12,567 nt of DNA from an uncultured Balneolaceae bacterium (GTDB taxonomy: Bacteria; Bacteroidota; Rhodothermia; Balneolales; Balneolaceae), in the NCBI GenBank assembly GCA_938003885.1, contig CALKWT010000260.1:1-12567 (forward strand), written 5' to 3'. Positions 1 through 6,469 of the stretch are shown here, in pieces. A model generated the notes under the pieces. That model was not told where the DNA came from. It saw only the letters and a program-made list of their open reading frames with translations, and did not search any database. The translations under genes and the position numbers were made by a program. Numbering within the stretch: the stretch's first letter is position 1; every line of letters begins with the position of its first letter.

Positions 1-523
1 ATGTGAGTTTTCGGAACATCAAGTGGTGAGCTGGTGATTAATCTTTCGCTTAACACAAACGCAGATTGGTGTATTATCGGGTCTGCGAAAGGTGCGATAT
101 CTGTTGGTGGAGAGGTCCACACCTTGGTATGGTCTTCTGAAAGAGTGCACACGATAGCAACCAGGAGCGGCCCCAGCGTCACGAAAGGGCAAGGCTGTAC
201 ATCGAATAAAGTTCCTTATAAGATGCCACCAATCTATTGATTTAAACCTATTGGATAAACCAGCCACGATATCATTGTTGGAATACGGAACAGAACCTGT
301 TGGCTGTGAGCCGGCAGGTTCTGCTTGATTACTTATTACCCGGGGTCACCTCAATTTTCAAACTTCCCTCACCCTTTGCCTGCCAACTTCTGAAAAGTAC
401 CCCCCTGTTTCAAACAAATCTTGAGCAGCATCTGCAAAGCCCGCCACCACCAAGCGGATCTGTACCTCCTCCGCTTTCTTCCGTGTAAGACTGCCCTGGA
501 GCTGATGGTGTCCGCCCGATTTT
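1..523. other. Left-end region without a recognisable gene
   Basis: No reading frame here resembles a family I recognise. Frames of 62-82 codons exist on both strands (for example plus 34-240 and minus 267-19), but they overlap one another, lack ribosome binding sites and have no recognisable motifs. A minus-strand frame with no ATG stays open from 576 to 358 and has a protein-like composition, but it begins inside the flavoprotein gene. The one strong structure is the inverted repeat at 291-323, listed separately. The stretch could be a decayed gene or mobile-element remnant, or plain intergenic DNA cut by the window edge. I cannot tell which. Confidence 0.5.
291..323. terminator. Strong hairpin, possible terminator
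   Basis: CAGAACCTG (291-299) and CAGGTTCTG (315-323) are perfect reverse complements. As plus-strand RNA the stem continues inwards through two G-U pairs and GGC/GCC to a 5-base loop, 14 pairs in all. On the plus side the stem is followed by CTTGATTACTTATT, which is only moderately T-rich, and on the minus side by TTCCGTATTCC. It lies about 200 bases past the stop of the minus-strand flavoprotein gene, so it could end that transcript, or end one entering from the left. The lack of a clean U-tract keeps confidence low that it is a factor-independent terminator. Confidence 0.4.
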
Positions 524-1111
524 CTATTGCCCTGATGAATCGCCTGAATCAGATGACTGCTCCTCTCGCTTCTTTTTTACCAGCGCATCAGCAAACCAGA
601 GGAATTCATTCAGAAACTTCTCAGTCATTTTTATAACCGACTCATTTTGTGGTTCTGACTGATCATCAAATGAGTTGTTTATATGCGGAATCAAAAGCTT
701 ATAAGGCATAGGGTATGCACCCACACCCAGAATGACCAGCTGAAGCTGGATAGAGGCATTGATTCCCGCCATTTTACCTGATGAAACAGTGACAACTCCG
801 ATAGCTTTTTTCTCAAATTCCTCAAGGTAATGATCAAGAGCGTTTTTCAATACCCCTGAGAAACTATCCTGGTACTCAGGTGATACAAAGATCAGGGCAT
901 CACCCCATGTAAGCCTCTTCCCCACAGAAGCGATTCGTTCTCTCTCTTCTTCACTTTTATCTGCAAGACCATACATGGGCAATTCCTCTTCCCCCAGATC
1001 GATCAGATCGGTTTCAACTCCTTTCTCCTTCAGTTTCTTCTCTACATAATAGGCTACTCTGTGAGTTTTTCTTCCTTCTCTCACACTTCCTAATAGTATA
1101 GTGACTTTCAT
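524..1111 (-). CDS. NADPH-dependent FMN reductase-like flavoprotein
   Basis: A 195-residue protein of the NADPH-dependent FMN reductase family (flavodoxin-like fold), small cytoplasmic enzymes that pass electrons from NAD(P)H through FMN to quinones, azo dyes, chromate or flavins. Visible motifs are the N-terminal beta strand and phosphate loop VTILLGSVREGRKTHR (residues 3-18), the flavin-contacting SPEY (77-80), and SGVLKNALD (85-93) in the position of the family's PGVLKNALD. The ATG at 1111 was chosen because the family begins directly with this strand. The frame is open up to an ATG at 1192, but those 27 extra residues do not look like the family and no ribosome site supports that start. 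The C-terminal tail from about residue 180 is charged and Ser/Asp-rich. It is on the same strand as sodA but separated by 358 bases and a terminator, so probably transcribed alone. Its exact acceptor cannot be read from the sequence. Confidence 0.88.
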   Translation of the reverse strand: MKVTILLGSVREGRKTHRVAYYVEKKLKEKGVETDLIDLGEEELPMYGLADKSEEERERIASVGKRLTWGDALIFVSPEYQDSFSGVLKNALDHYLEEFEKKAIGVVTVSSGKMAGINASIQLQLVILGVGAYPMPYKLLIPHINNSFDDQSEPQNESVIKMTEKFLNEFLWFADALVKKKREEQSSDSGDSSGQ

Positions 1112-1469
1112 TATTTTCTCGTATTTCGCATTGGTTTTGCACCGTGGCAAAAGGTCATAACCACCCATTATTTCTGATTGAACAGCAGGCATTCTGATAA
1201 ACAGGCAGCCTTTTTACGTTATTGAAGATTTACAACTGCATTGTATATGATCTTTTCCCCCTGCTATGTGGGAGTCATGCTCTGATTCAGAACCTATTGA
1301 GAGACGTATGTCCCCCCGGAGAATAGAAAAAGTAACTTCATTAAATAAAAAAACGTTCAGCAGAAGGCCATTTCAGATCGCAGAATCCGCAGACTCTTTG
1401 AATCCCTTTAAAGCTTTGAAATGTTGGCCCCGCTGAACGTTCACTCAATTATCTACGCACGTTTACTAC
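1112..1469. other. Intergenic region between sodA and the flavoprotein gene
   Basis: There is no gene on either strand in these 358 bases. The half nearer sodA (1346-1441) is the structured terminator annotated separately. The half nearer the flavoprotein (1112-1345) should carry its minus-strand promoter, but I cannot point to convincing -35/-10 or Bacteroidota-type -33/-7 boxes. Confidence 0.6.
1346..1441 (-). terminator. Branched terminator-like RNA structure downstream of sodA
   Basis: Read on the minus strand, 29 bases after the sodA stop, AACGTTCAGC (1441-1432) pairs perfectly with GCTGAACGTT (1361-1352), and the latter runs directly into TTTTTTTATTTAA. Inside the outer stem are nested complementary blocks: GGCC (1429-1426) with GGCC (1369-1366), and ATTTCA (1422-1417) with TGAAAT (1375-1370). 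Deeper lies a 6-bp hairpin, AGAGTC-TGCG-GATTCT (1397-1382), whose loop is a C(UNCG)G-type tetraloop. About 26 pairs in four helices followed by a U-run fit a factor-independent terminator for sodA. The roughly 90-base size and internal architecture go beyond what a simple terminator needs. Confidence 0.8.
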
Positions 1470-2075
1470 TTATGCGTTCTTGTAGTTTTCTGCTACAGCA
1501 TCCCAGTTTACAACGTTCCAGAAGGCTGATACATAGTCCGGCCGTCGGTTCTGGTAATTAAGATAGTAGGCGTGTTCCCATACGTCAATGCCCAGGATCG
1601 GGGTTCCCTGTACATCCGCCACATCCATCAGCGGATTATCCTGATTTGGAGTAGATGTCACTTCAAGCTCACCCTCTTTATTCACAATCAGCCATGCCCA
1701 TCCTGAACCGAAACGGGTTGCAGCAGCCGCAGCGAACTTCTCTTTAAACTCATCGAACGAACCAAACGCTTTATTAATCGCATCAGCCAGTTCACCTGAT
1801 GGAGTCCCGCCTGCATTCGGTGCAAGAACCTTCCAAAAAAGATCGTGATTGTAATGACCACCGCCATTGTTTCTTACAGCAGTAGAGTGTTCAGAAACAG
1901 ACCCCAAAATCTCTTCCAGAGATTTGTTTTCAAGGTCAGTTCCCTTAATCGCATCATTCAATTTTGTAACATAGCCCTGGTGATGCTTGGTGTGATGGAT
2001 TTCCATAGTTTTTGCATCAATATGAGGCTCCAGTGCATCGTAGCTGTATGGTAATTTCGTTAATTCGTGACTCAT
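1470..2075 (-). CDS. sodA: Superoxide dismutase, Mn-type of the Fe/Mn family
   Basis: A 201-residue Fe/Mn-family superoxide dismutase converting superoxide to oxygen and hydrogen peroxide; no signal peptide, so cytoplasmic. The four metal ligands are all present: H27 (IHHTKHHQGYV), H77 (GHYNHDLFW), and D164 and H168 (DVWEHAYY). Second-shell H31 and Y35 and the C-terminal NRRPDYVSAFWNVVNW match the family. The three-glycine NNGGGHYNH and Q145 in the NQDNP segment are closer to Mn-dependent than Fe-dependent enzymes, so manganese is favoured, although cambialism cannot be excluded. The ATG at 2075 has a GGAG (2086-2083) seven bases upstream, one of the few clear ribosome sites in the window. 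The length is full. It is divergent from a cysteine-containing regulator across a 368-base gap and is followed by a branched terminator, so it is probably monocistronic. Confidence 0.97.
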   Translation of the reverse strand: MSHELTKLPYSYDALEPHIDAKTMEIHHTKHHQGYVTKLNDAIKGTDLENKSLEEILGSVSEHSTAVRNNGGGHYNHDLFWKVLAPNAGGTPSGELADAINKAFGSFDEFKEKFAAAAATRFGSGWAWLIVNKEGELEVTSTPNQDNPLMDVADVQGTPILGIDVWEHAYYLNYQNRRPDYVSAFWNVVNWDAVAENYKNA

Positions 2076-2443
2076 TCTTTTACTCCATTAGTTAGTTTAT
2101 AATTCACTATTAAATATAAGGATTATTCCCATTAAACTAAAGAGTTCCTTTGTTTATTCATCCCGAAAACTCCAGGCCTTCAGGAGGTTATAACTGCTTT
2201 GTTCAAATTCTCCAGAAGACAGGCCACAAATAACACCTGTATATCCACTACAATAGAGGAAGGGTAAATCAGCAGACTTCTTTAAGCCTTCCATATTGTT
2301 CTTAAAATGAGGAAAGAATTTTCAAACCGCTCGAGAACCGCCTCGCTTCATCCCCACAGGGACAAGCCGGCAGAAAGAGATTCAAATTTATTTTTCAACC
2401 CATAATTGGATATATTTTTATAATAAACGAATCAAACGCTCTG
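2076..2443. promoter_or_regulatory. Divergent control region between sodA and the SufR-like regulator
   Basis: This 368-base gene-free gap must contain the promoters of both divergent genes. On the plus side, TATAAT at 2419-2424 is a perfect -10 match 19 bases before the regulator ATG, implying a leader of only about 12 bases. I see no good -35 at 16-18 bases. Just upstream, CAAC (2396-2399) and ATTG (2405-2408) form a degenerate version of the CAAC-N6-GTTG box known for cyanobacterial SufR, but with a 5-base spacer and one mismatch. A weak hairpin, GGAAGG/CCTTCC (2258-2263 with 2287-2292), lies mid-gap. The sodA side is AT-rich, with no promoter I can assign. Confidence 0.45.
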
Positions 2444-3079
2444 ATGAAAATGAAAACCGTGCTGGCGGATAATGAAAAGGCATTGGGCATTTTAAAAAGG
2501 CTTGGGCCCAAATCTATCTCAGACCTGGCAGATCACATGAATGTGACAACAGAGGGCGCCCGGTTTCATCTTTTAAAACTGGAAAGCAGAGGAATGGTCG
2601 AATCGGAGTCTGTAGCTGAAGGGCGGGGCCGGCCCAAACAGATCTGGTCACTCACGGAGAAGGGACACAATCGCTTTCCTGACCGTCACGCCAGCCTCAC
2701 TGCAAATCTTATAGAAATAATGCGGGAAACACTGGGAGAGGATGCTGTAGACCAGGTCATTGATAAACATCAGCAAAAGATGGAGGAGCGTTATTCAAAA
2801 GAGACTTGGGGAGCTTCCACATTGAAAGAACGTCTCTCCCTTCTTGCAGATATCCGAACGCGTGAAGGGTATATGGCAGAATTTAAAACCGAAAACGGGC
2901 ATTTTTTATTTATTGAAAACCATTGTCCGATCTGTTCTGCAGCAAAAGTTTGCCAGAAGTTCTGTCGTGCCGAGCTGCAAGCATTCCAATCTGTTTTAGG
3001 TGAGCGGGTTCTTATCGAACGAACGGATCATATGGTTGCAGGAGGGCGCCGTTGTGCGTATAAAATCTCCGAGGGGTAA
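2444..3079 (+). CDS. SufR/COG2345-type winged-helix regulator with a cysteine cluster
   Basis: A 211-residue transcription factor. The N-terminal third is a winged helix-turn-helix (about residues 10-75: ILKRLGPKSISDLADHMNVT, then TEGARFHLLKLESRGMV and a GRGRPKQIWSLTEKG wing). The C-terminal domain carries ENHCPICSAAKVCQKFC, with Cys 161, 164, 170 and 174, followed by C204 in GGRRCAYKI. This layout resembles SufR, the Fe-S-cluster-binding repressor of suf genes, and its COG2345 relatives, where such cysteines hold a cluster. Cluster binding here is inferred. No suf gene is visible in the window; the divergent neighbour is sodA. Start: the ATG at 2444 has another in frame at 2450 and no ribosome site, and a TATAAT lies 19 bases upstream, so initiation may be nearly leaderless. 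It could regulate sodA, itself, or distant Fe-S genes. Confidence 0.85.
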   Translation: MKMKTVLADNEKALGILKRLGPKSISDLADHMNVTTEGARFHLLKLESRGMVESESVAEGRGRPKQIWSLTEKGHNRFPDRHASLTANLIEIMRETLGEDAVDQVIDKHQQKMEERYSKETWGASTLKERLSLLADIRTREGYMAEFKTENGHFLFIENHCPICSAAKVCQKFCRAELQAFQSVLGERVLIERTDHMVAGGRRCAYKISEG

Positions 3080-3438
3080 GGGACTCCCGATGTGCCCATC
3101 ATTACGGAGATCAAAAAATTCTATCCCAATACCACGATACCTTGACTCGGTTAGCCCTGATAGAACTGCTCGATTGTAAAAGAAGTTCAACTCTATGTTT
3201 CTCAGACTCGCAGAGAACGTTACACTCTATACGAGAAGTGGATTATCCTGTCAGCCAAAAAAAACCGTGTAACACTATCAGATAACACCCTCGTCCCAGG
3301 AAAGAAGGGAATCGGTGCAAAGTTCCATCATGTACTGCAAAAAAGCGCTTTTACCCATACTTTTTATCCCCAATTTCACTACTTTCCTGCTGAGAACTTT
3401 TATATTATCTACAATTTAAATGATAAAGTCATCATCCA
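3080..3438. other. Intergenic region upstream of the malic enzyme gene
   Basis: These 359 bases lie between two plus-strand genes. I see no coding frame with family character and no clear terminator after the regulator; the small GGG-ACT-CCC hairpin near 3079-3087 has no T-run. The last 60 bases are AT-rich (TTTTATATTATC near 3399-3410) and are the likeliest site of the malic enzyme promoter, but no box is convincing. No ribosome site precedes the malic enzyme ATG. Confidence 0.5.
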
Positions 3439-4857
3439 ATGAGTGAAATTCAGACGAGTGTCAGCTACAGTTTTACCATGCGCCTGTACATCGAAAATCT
3501 GCCCGGCAGGCTAGCAAAAGTATTAAATAGTATTGCGGAACTGAAGGGAGACCCCGGTGCAGTGGATGTAGTAAAAGTAGAAGGAAAATACAAAGTGCGT
3601 GACATCACAGTTAGTGCCCGTGATTCGGAACACGCAAAGGCGATCGTTTCAGCCATTAAGAAGATCCCAGGCATCAAGGTCCGAAATGTGTCCGACCGGG
3701 TTTTCCTGCTGCATCTGGGGGGAAAGATACGCATTGAAAACAAAGTACCAGTCGATACCCGGGATGCACTTTCGATGGCTTACACCCCAGGTGTGGGCCG
3801 TGTTTGTGAGGCCATTGCAGAAGACCCTGATAAAGCACACACTCTAACCATCAAGCAGAATTCAGTAGCTGTCGTTTCAGACGGATCTGCAGTACTGGGT
3901 TTAGGGAATATCGGCCCGGAAGCGGCCATGCCAGTGATGGAAGGAAAGGCAATGCTGTTCAAGGAGTTCGCAAATATCGACGCCTACCCTATTTGCCTGG
4001 ATACTCAGAACACCGAAGAGATCATCTCTGCAGTAAAATGGATGGCCCCGGGTTTTGGCGGCATCAACCTGGAAGATATCTCTGCACCCCGCTGTTTCGA
4101 GATTGAAAACAGACTTCGGGAAGAGCTCAAGATTCCAGTATTTCATGATGACCAGCATGGAACAGCCGTTGTGACGCTTGCCGCTACAATCAACGCAATT
4201 AAAGTCGTCGGGAAAAAAATGAGTGATCTCCGCTGTGTGGTGATCGGCGCAGGTGCTGCAGGGGTGGCGATCACCCGAATCCTGATAGAAGCGGGGGTAA
4301 AAGAGATACTCTGTTGTGACCGGCACGGTATTCTCAACCGAGATCATATGGAGAACCTGGACGATAGCAAGAAGTGGCTTGCCAGGAATACCAATCCGAA
4401 CAAACTGAGCGGAACACTGCTGGATGCGACGAAGGATACGGATCTGGTCATCGGAGTCAGCGGGCCAGGCATTATACCTGTTGAAGCGATAGAGAAAATG
4501 GCAGAAAACCCCATCGTCTTTGCACTTGCCAATCCTGTCCCTGAGATTATGCCCGAAGAGATTTTGGGCATCGCACGGATCATTGCAACCGGCAGAAGCG
4601 ATTACCCCAATCAAATTAATAACGTACTCGCATTTCCCGGAATATTCCGTGGGGCTCTGGATGCAAGGGCAACCCACATCAATGAAGAGATGAAACTCGC
4701 AGCAGCCAATGCTATTGCCAACTGCATTGAAGAGGAGGACCTGAGTGAGGAGTACATTGTACCGAGTGTATTTAACAAACAGGTCGTAAGGCGGGTTGCC
4801 AAAGCAGTGAAAGAGGCCGCGTTCGAATCGGGAGCAGCCACAGCTACCCGCCCATAA
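3439..4857 (+). CDS. Malic enzyme with N-terminal ACT domain
   Basis: A 472-residue malate dehydrogenase (oxaloacetate-decarboxylating), converting malate to pyruvate, CO2 and NAD(P)H in the cytoplasm. Residues about 10-90 form an ACT-like fold (SFTMRLYIENLPGRLAKVLN), a ligand-sensing module found in a subset of bacterial malic enzymes. The catalytic part begins at AYTPGVGRVCEAI, with Y115 the expected general acid and K170 in EGKAMLFKEF the expected base. Metal ligands are E212 and D213 (NLEDIS) and D237/D238 (FHDDQHGTAV). The dinucleotide site is GAGAAG (270-275). An Asp follows strand 2 (CCDRHG, D294), which hints at NAD over NADP but is not decisive. NNVLAFPGIFRGALDARA (394-411) completes the active site. 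The ATG at 3439 lacks a ribosome site but agrees with the ACT start. It appears monocistronic, closed by a strong terminator. Confidence 0.95.
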   Translation: MSEIQTSVSYSFTMRLYIENLPGRLAKVLNSIAELKGDPGAVDVVKVEGKYKVRDITVSARDSEHAKAIVSAIKKIPGIKVRNVSDRVFLLHLGGKIRIENKVPVDTRDALSMAYTPGVGRVCEAIAEDPDKAHTLTIKQNSVAVVSDGSAVLGLGNIGPEAAMPVMEGKAMLFKEFANIDAYPICLDTQNTEEIISAVKWMAPGFGGINLEDISAPRCFEIENRLREELKIPVFHDDQHGTAVVTLAATINAIKVVGKKMSDLRCVVIGAGAAGVAITRILIEAGVKEILCCDRHGILNRDHMENLDDSKKWLARNTNPNKLSGTLLDATKDTDLVIGVSGPGIIPVEAIEKMAENPIVFALANPVPEIMPEEILGIARIIATGRSDYPNQINNVLAFPGIFRGALDARATHINEEMKLAAANAIANCIEEEDLSEEYIVPSVFNKQVVRRVAKAVKEAAFESGAATATRP

Positions 4858-4880
4858 AATAACTATGGGAGTTCCTTTTC

Positions 4881-4913
4881 AGCCGCTGACTCTTTAGGCG
4901 TCAGCGGCTTTTT
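4881..4913 (+). terminator. Factor-independent terminator of the malic enzyme gene
   Basis: AGCCGCTGAC (4881-4890) and GTCAGCGGCT (4900-4909) form a perfect 10-bp GC-rich stem with a 9-base loop, directly followed by TTTT. It starts 24 bases after the malic enzyme stop. On the opposite strand the stem is followed by GAAAAGG, so it serves the plus strand only. Confidence 0.93.
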
Positions 4914-4965
4914 ATGTATGGTTTGGTTGGGTCTGTCACGAGAGTTTCCCGACCCCACTCTATTC

Positions 4966-6087
4966 TCACGTAGAAATGCGCAGAATCGGCTTGACAACAT
5001 CACCAGACTTTGAGTCGGCAAGGGCTTGTTCAATATCGGTGAGCTCATAATACCGCACGAGCTTGTCGAAAGAGAATCGGCCTTGCTTGTAGAGTTCAAT
5101 AAGGGCAGGAATCAGCTGACCGGAGCGGCCTCCCCCTCCCAGTACACCAACGACCCGCTTGCCCCAGAGAGTACTCAGGTGATCGAGCGAGAAGCGTGAG
5201 TCTGCAGGGGCACCTCCAACGAGTACGAGTGTACCCAGCATGCCAACCGTCTCTGCCAGCTGTTCGATTACCGGAATGACGCCCGTGCAGTCAAACGCGT
5301 AGTCCACGGTTGAGCCGGTGATCTTTCGTACGGCATCCACAATATCCGTCTCTCCGGAATTGATGGTATGCGTTGCGCCAAACTCCCGTGCCATCTCCAG
5401 GCGGCTCTCATGGAGATCCGCCGCAATAATCTTTGTCACACCCGTGTTACGTGCAGCCATGATTGCTGCAAGCCCTACTCCTCCGACACCAACGATGAGC
5501 ACCGAGTCACCAAGCTGGGGCCGCGCCTCATTGAGCACAGCGCCGGCACCTGTCCCAAATCCGCAGGCGAGAGGGCCTAAAAGTTCAATCGGTGTGTCAT
5601 CCGGAGCTTTCACCAGTGCGTCCGCCATCGTGATGGAGTGGGTTGCAAAGGATGACTGGCCAAAAAAATGGCCGTTTATAGATTCGCCATTTCGCGAGTA
5701 TGCACTGGTACCGGCACGCTCCCCTTTGAACCGCTTCCCGGAAACAAGCGCTTCACCGGTTCGAAGACAGTATCGGGGCTGCCCATCAAGACAGTTGCGG
5801 CACTCGCCGCAAGAGGGCCAGCCGATAATCACTTTGTCACCAACGGCCACCTCTGTAACCCCCTCACCAATCTGCTCCACAATACCGGCCCCTTCGTGGC
5901 CTAACACGGCAGGGAAAGGCATTCCCATCTCTCCATGGCGAGTGATCTCATCCGTGTGACAAACTCCCGCTGCAACAATACGCACCAGCACTTCGCCGCG
6001 TCCGGGCTCCTCGAGTTCCAATTCTTGTTCTACAAATAATTCACCTTCACCTTCTACCACAAGTGCGCGAATAGGTATTTTTTTCAT
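4966..6087 (-). CDS. Zinc-dependent alcohol dehydrogenase, aryl-alcohol (benzyl alcohol) type
   Basis: A 373-residue medium-chain zinc alcohol dehydrogenase. Catalytic zinc ligands are C43 (GVCHTDE), H64 (GHEGAG) and C175 (GPLACGFGTGAG). Structural zinc ligands are C93, C96, C99 and C107. The Rossmann motif is GVGGVG (200-205), and D224 after strand 2 (IIAADLHESRLE) favours NAD. The long middle region with FFGQSSFATH (141-150) and the C-terminal pattern ELYKQGRFSFDKLVRYYELTD resemble aryl-alcohol dehydrogenases such as TOL-plasmid XylB, as recalled, rather than ethanol dehydrogenases, so oxidation of an aromatic or bulky primary alcohol to aldehyde is favoured. The true substrate cannot be read. 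The ATG at 6087 has GGAG (6099-6096) eight bases upstream. It is convergent with the malic enzyme and divergent from the PLP enzyme. Its upstream region holds two competing hairpins. Confidence 0.9.
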   Translation of the reverse strand: MKKIPIRALVVEGEGELFVEQELELEEPGRGEVLVRIVAAGVCHTDEITRHGEMGMPFPAVLGHEGAGIVEQIGEGVTEVAVGDKVIIGWPSCGECRNCLDGQPRYCLRTGEALVSGKRFKGERAGTSAYSRNGESINGHFFGQSSFATHSITMADALVKAPDDTPIELLGPLACGFGTGAGAVLNEARPQLGDSVLIVGVGGVGLAAIMAARNTGVTKIIAADLHESRLEMAREFGATHTINSGETDIVDAVRKITGSTVDYAFDCTGVIPVIEQLAETVGMLGTLVLVGGAPADSRFSLDHLSTLWGKRVVGVLGGGGRSGQLIPALIELYKQGRFSFDKLVRYYELTDIEQALADSKSGDVVKPILRIST

Positions 6088-6130
6088 CCTTTAATCTCCA
6101 TTTTGAAATTAAACACGACCCTGTACCCTC

Positions 6131-6182
6131 TCTCTGTAATGCAGCACTGTCTGCTTCAGTGTTACAGAGAAGTCCCTCTGTA
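6131..6182 (-). promoter_or_regulatory. Two mutually exclusive hairpins in the alcohol dehydrogenase leader
   Basis: Read on the minus strand, CTCTGTA (6169-6163) can pair with TACAGAG upstream (6182-6176, 7 bp, loop GGACTT). It can instead pair with TACAGAG downstream (6138-6132). The second option is stronger: TCTCTGTAA/TTACAGAGA (9 bp) plus an inner CACTG/CAGTG (5 bp) around a 7-base loop, with a 5-base bulge. Both cannot form at once. The element ends 43 bases before the dehydrogenase ATG, and no U-run follows, so it is not a standard terminator. Whether it is transcribed depends on an unseen start site. A switch role is inferred; the complementarity is direct. Confidence 0.5.
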
Positions 6183-6373
6183 CTCGTCTGCTCTATATTA
6201 CCTGCCGAGCGACAGCTGCAGTGAACTCCACCAATAGAAAAGTTGCCCCATTGACGATAAGACACTTTATCTGGTGCTTCGAGAGAAATTTGTTGTCGTT
6301 TTAAATTGTTAACTATGTGCGTAACAAGACTGAAGCCGGGAAAGTTCAGGCCTGTCGTTCAATTTGAAATACC

Positions 6374-6389
6374 CATGTTTATGAACATG
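6374..6389. promoter_or_regulatory. Inverted repeat, candidate operator
   Basis: CATGTT (6374-6379) and AACATG (6384-6389) are perfect inverted half-sites four bases apart. The right half also belongs to the 8-base palindrome AACATGTT (6384-6391), giving three half-sites in 18 bases. The repeat sits eight bases upstream of the candidate -10 TAGAAT (6397-6402) of the PLP-enzyme gene, where a repressor would block the polymerase. The cognate regulator is unknown. Confidence 0.35.
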
Positions 6390-6469
6390 TTTCGGTTAGA
6401 ATTCCGGGGGAGAAATTCATCAGAAATCGTTAATTTCCAAATTGAACTTTAAACAACCGATTGAGAACC

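Larger units (their letters stand above)
6088..6469. promoter_or_regulatory. Divergent control region between the alcohol dehydrogenase and PLP-enzyme genes
   Basis: A 382-base gap with no gene. It contains the competing-hairpin element at 6131-6182 (nearer the dehydrogenase), a short GATAA/TTATC hairpin at 6255-6270, the palindrome TTCAATTTGAA at 6358-6368, and the inverted repeat CATGTT-TATG-AACATG at 6374-6389. TAGAAT at 6397-6402 is a reasonable -10 for the plus-strand gene, about 67 bases before its ATG, though no good -35 is seen. I looked for SAM-I and SAM-II riboswitch cores because of the sulfur gene downstream and did not find them. Confidence 0.45.

Noticed and set aside
1112..1192. 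N-terminal extension of the flavoprotein from an ATG at 1192
   Set aside because: The 27 extra residues do not resemble the family, whose first strand starts at the ATG at 1111. No ribosome site supports the longer start.
3901..4677. A 258-codon minus-strand frame inside the malic enzyme gene
   Set aside because: It is entirely antisense to a gene with intact catalytic motifs. Its translation is rich in Cys, His and Pro and matches no family I recognise, as expected for a shadow frame.
5318..5959. A 213-codon plus-strand frame antisense to the alcohol dehydrogenase
   Set aside because: The composition (Ser, Pro and Thr-rich, low complexity) and full overlap with a well-supported zinc dehydrogenase mark it as a shadow.
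6088..6469. SAM or other sulfur-linked riboswitch upstream of the PLP enzyme
   Set aside because: I looked for SAM-I and SAM-II core motifs and found none in matching order. The only strong pairing is the competing-hairpin element, which lies far from this gene and suits the opposite strand better.
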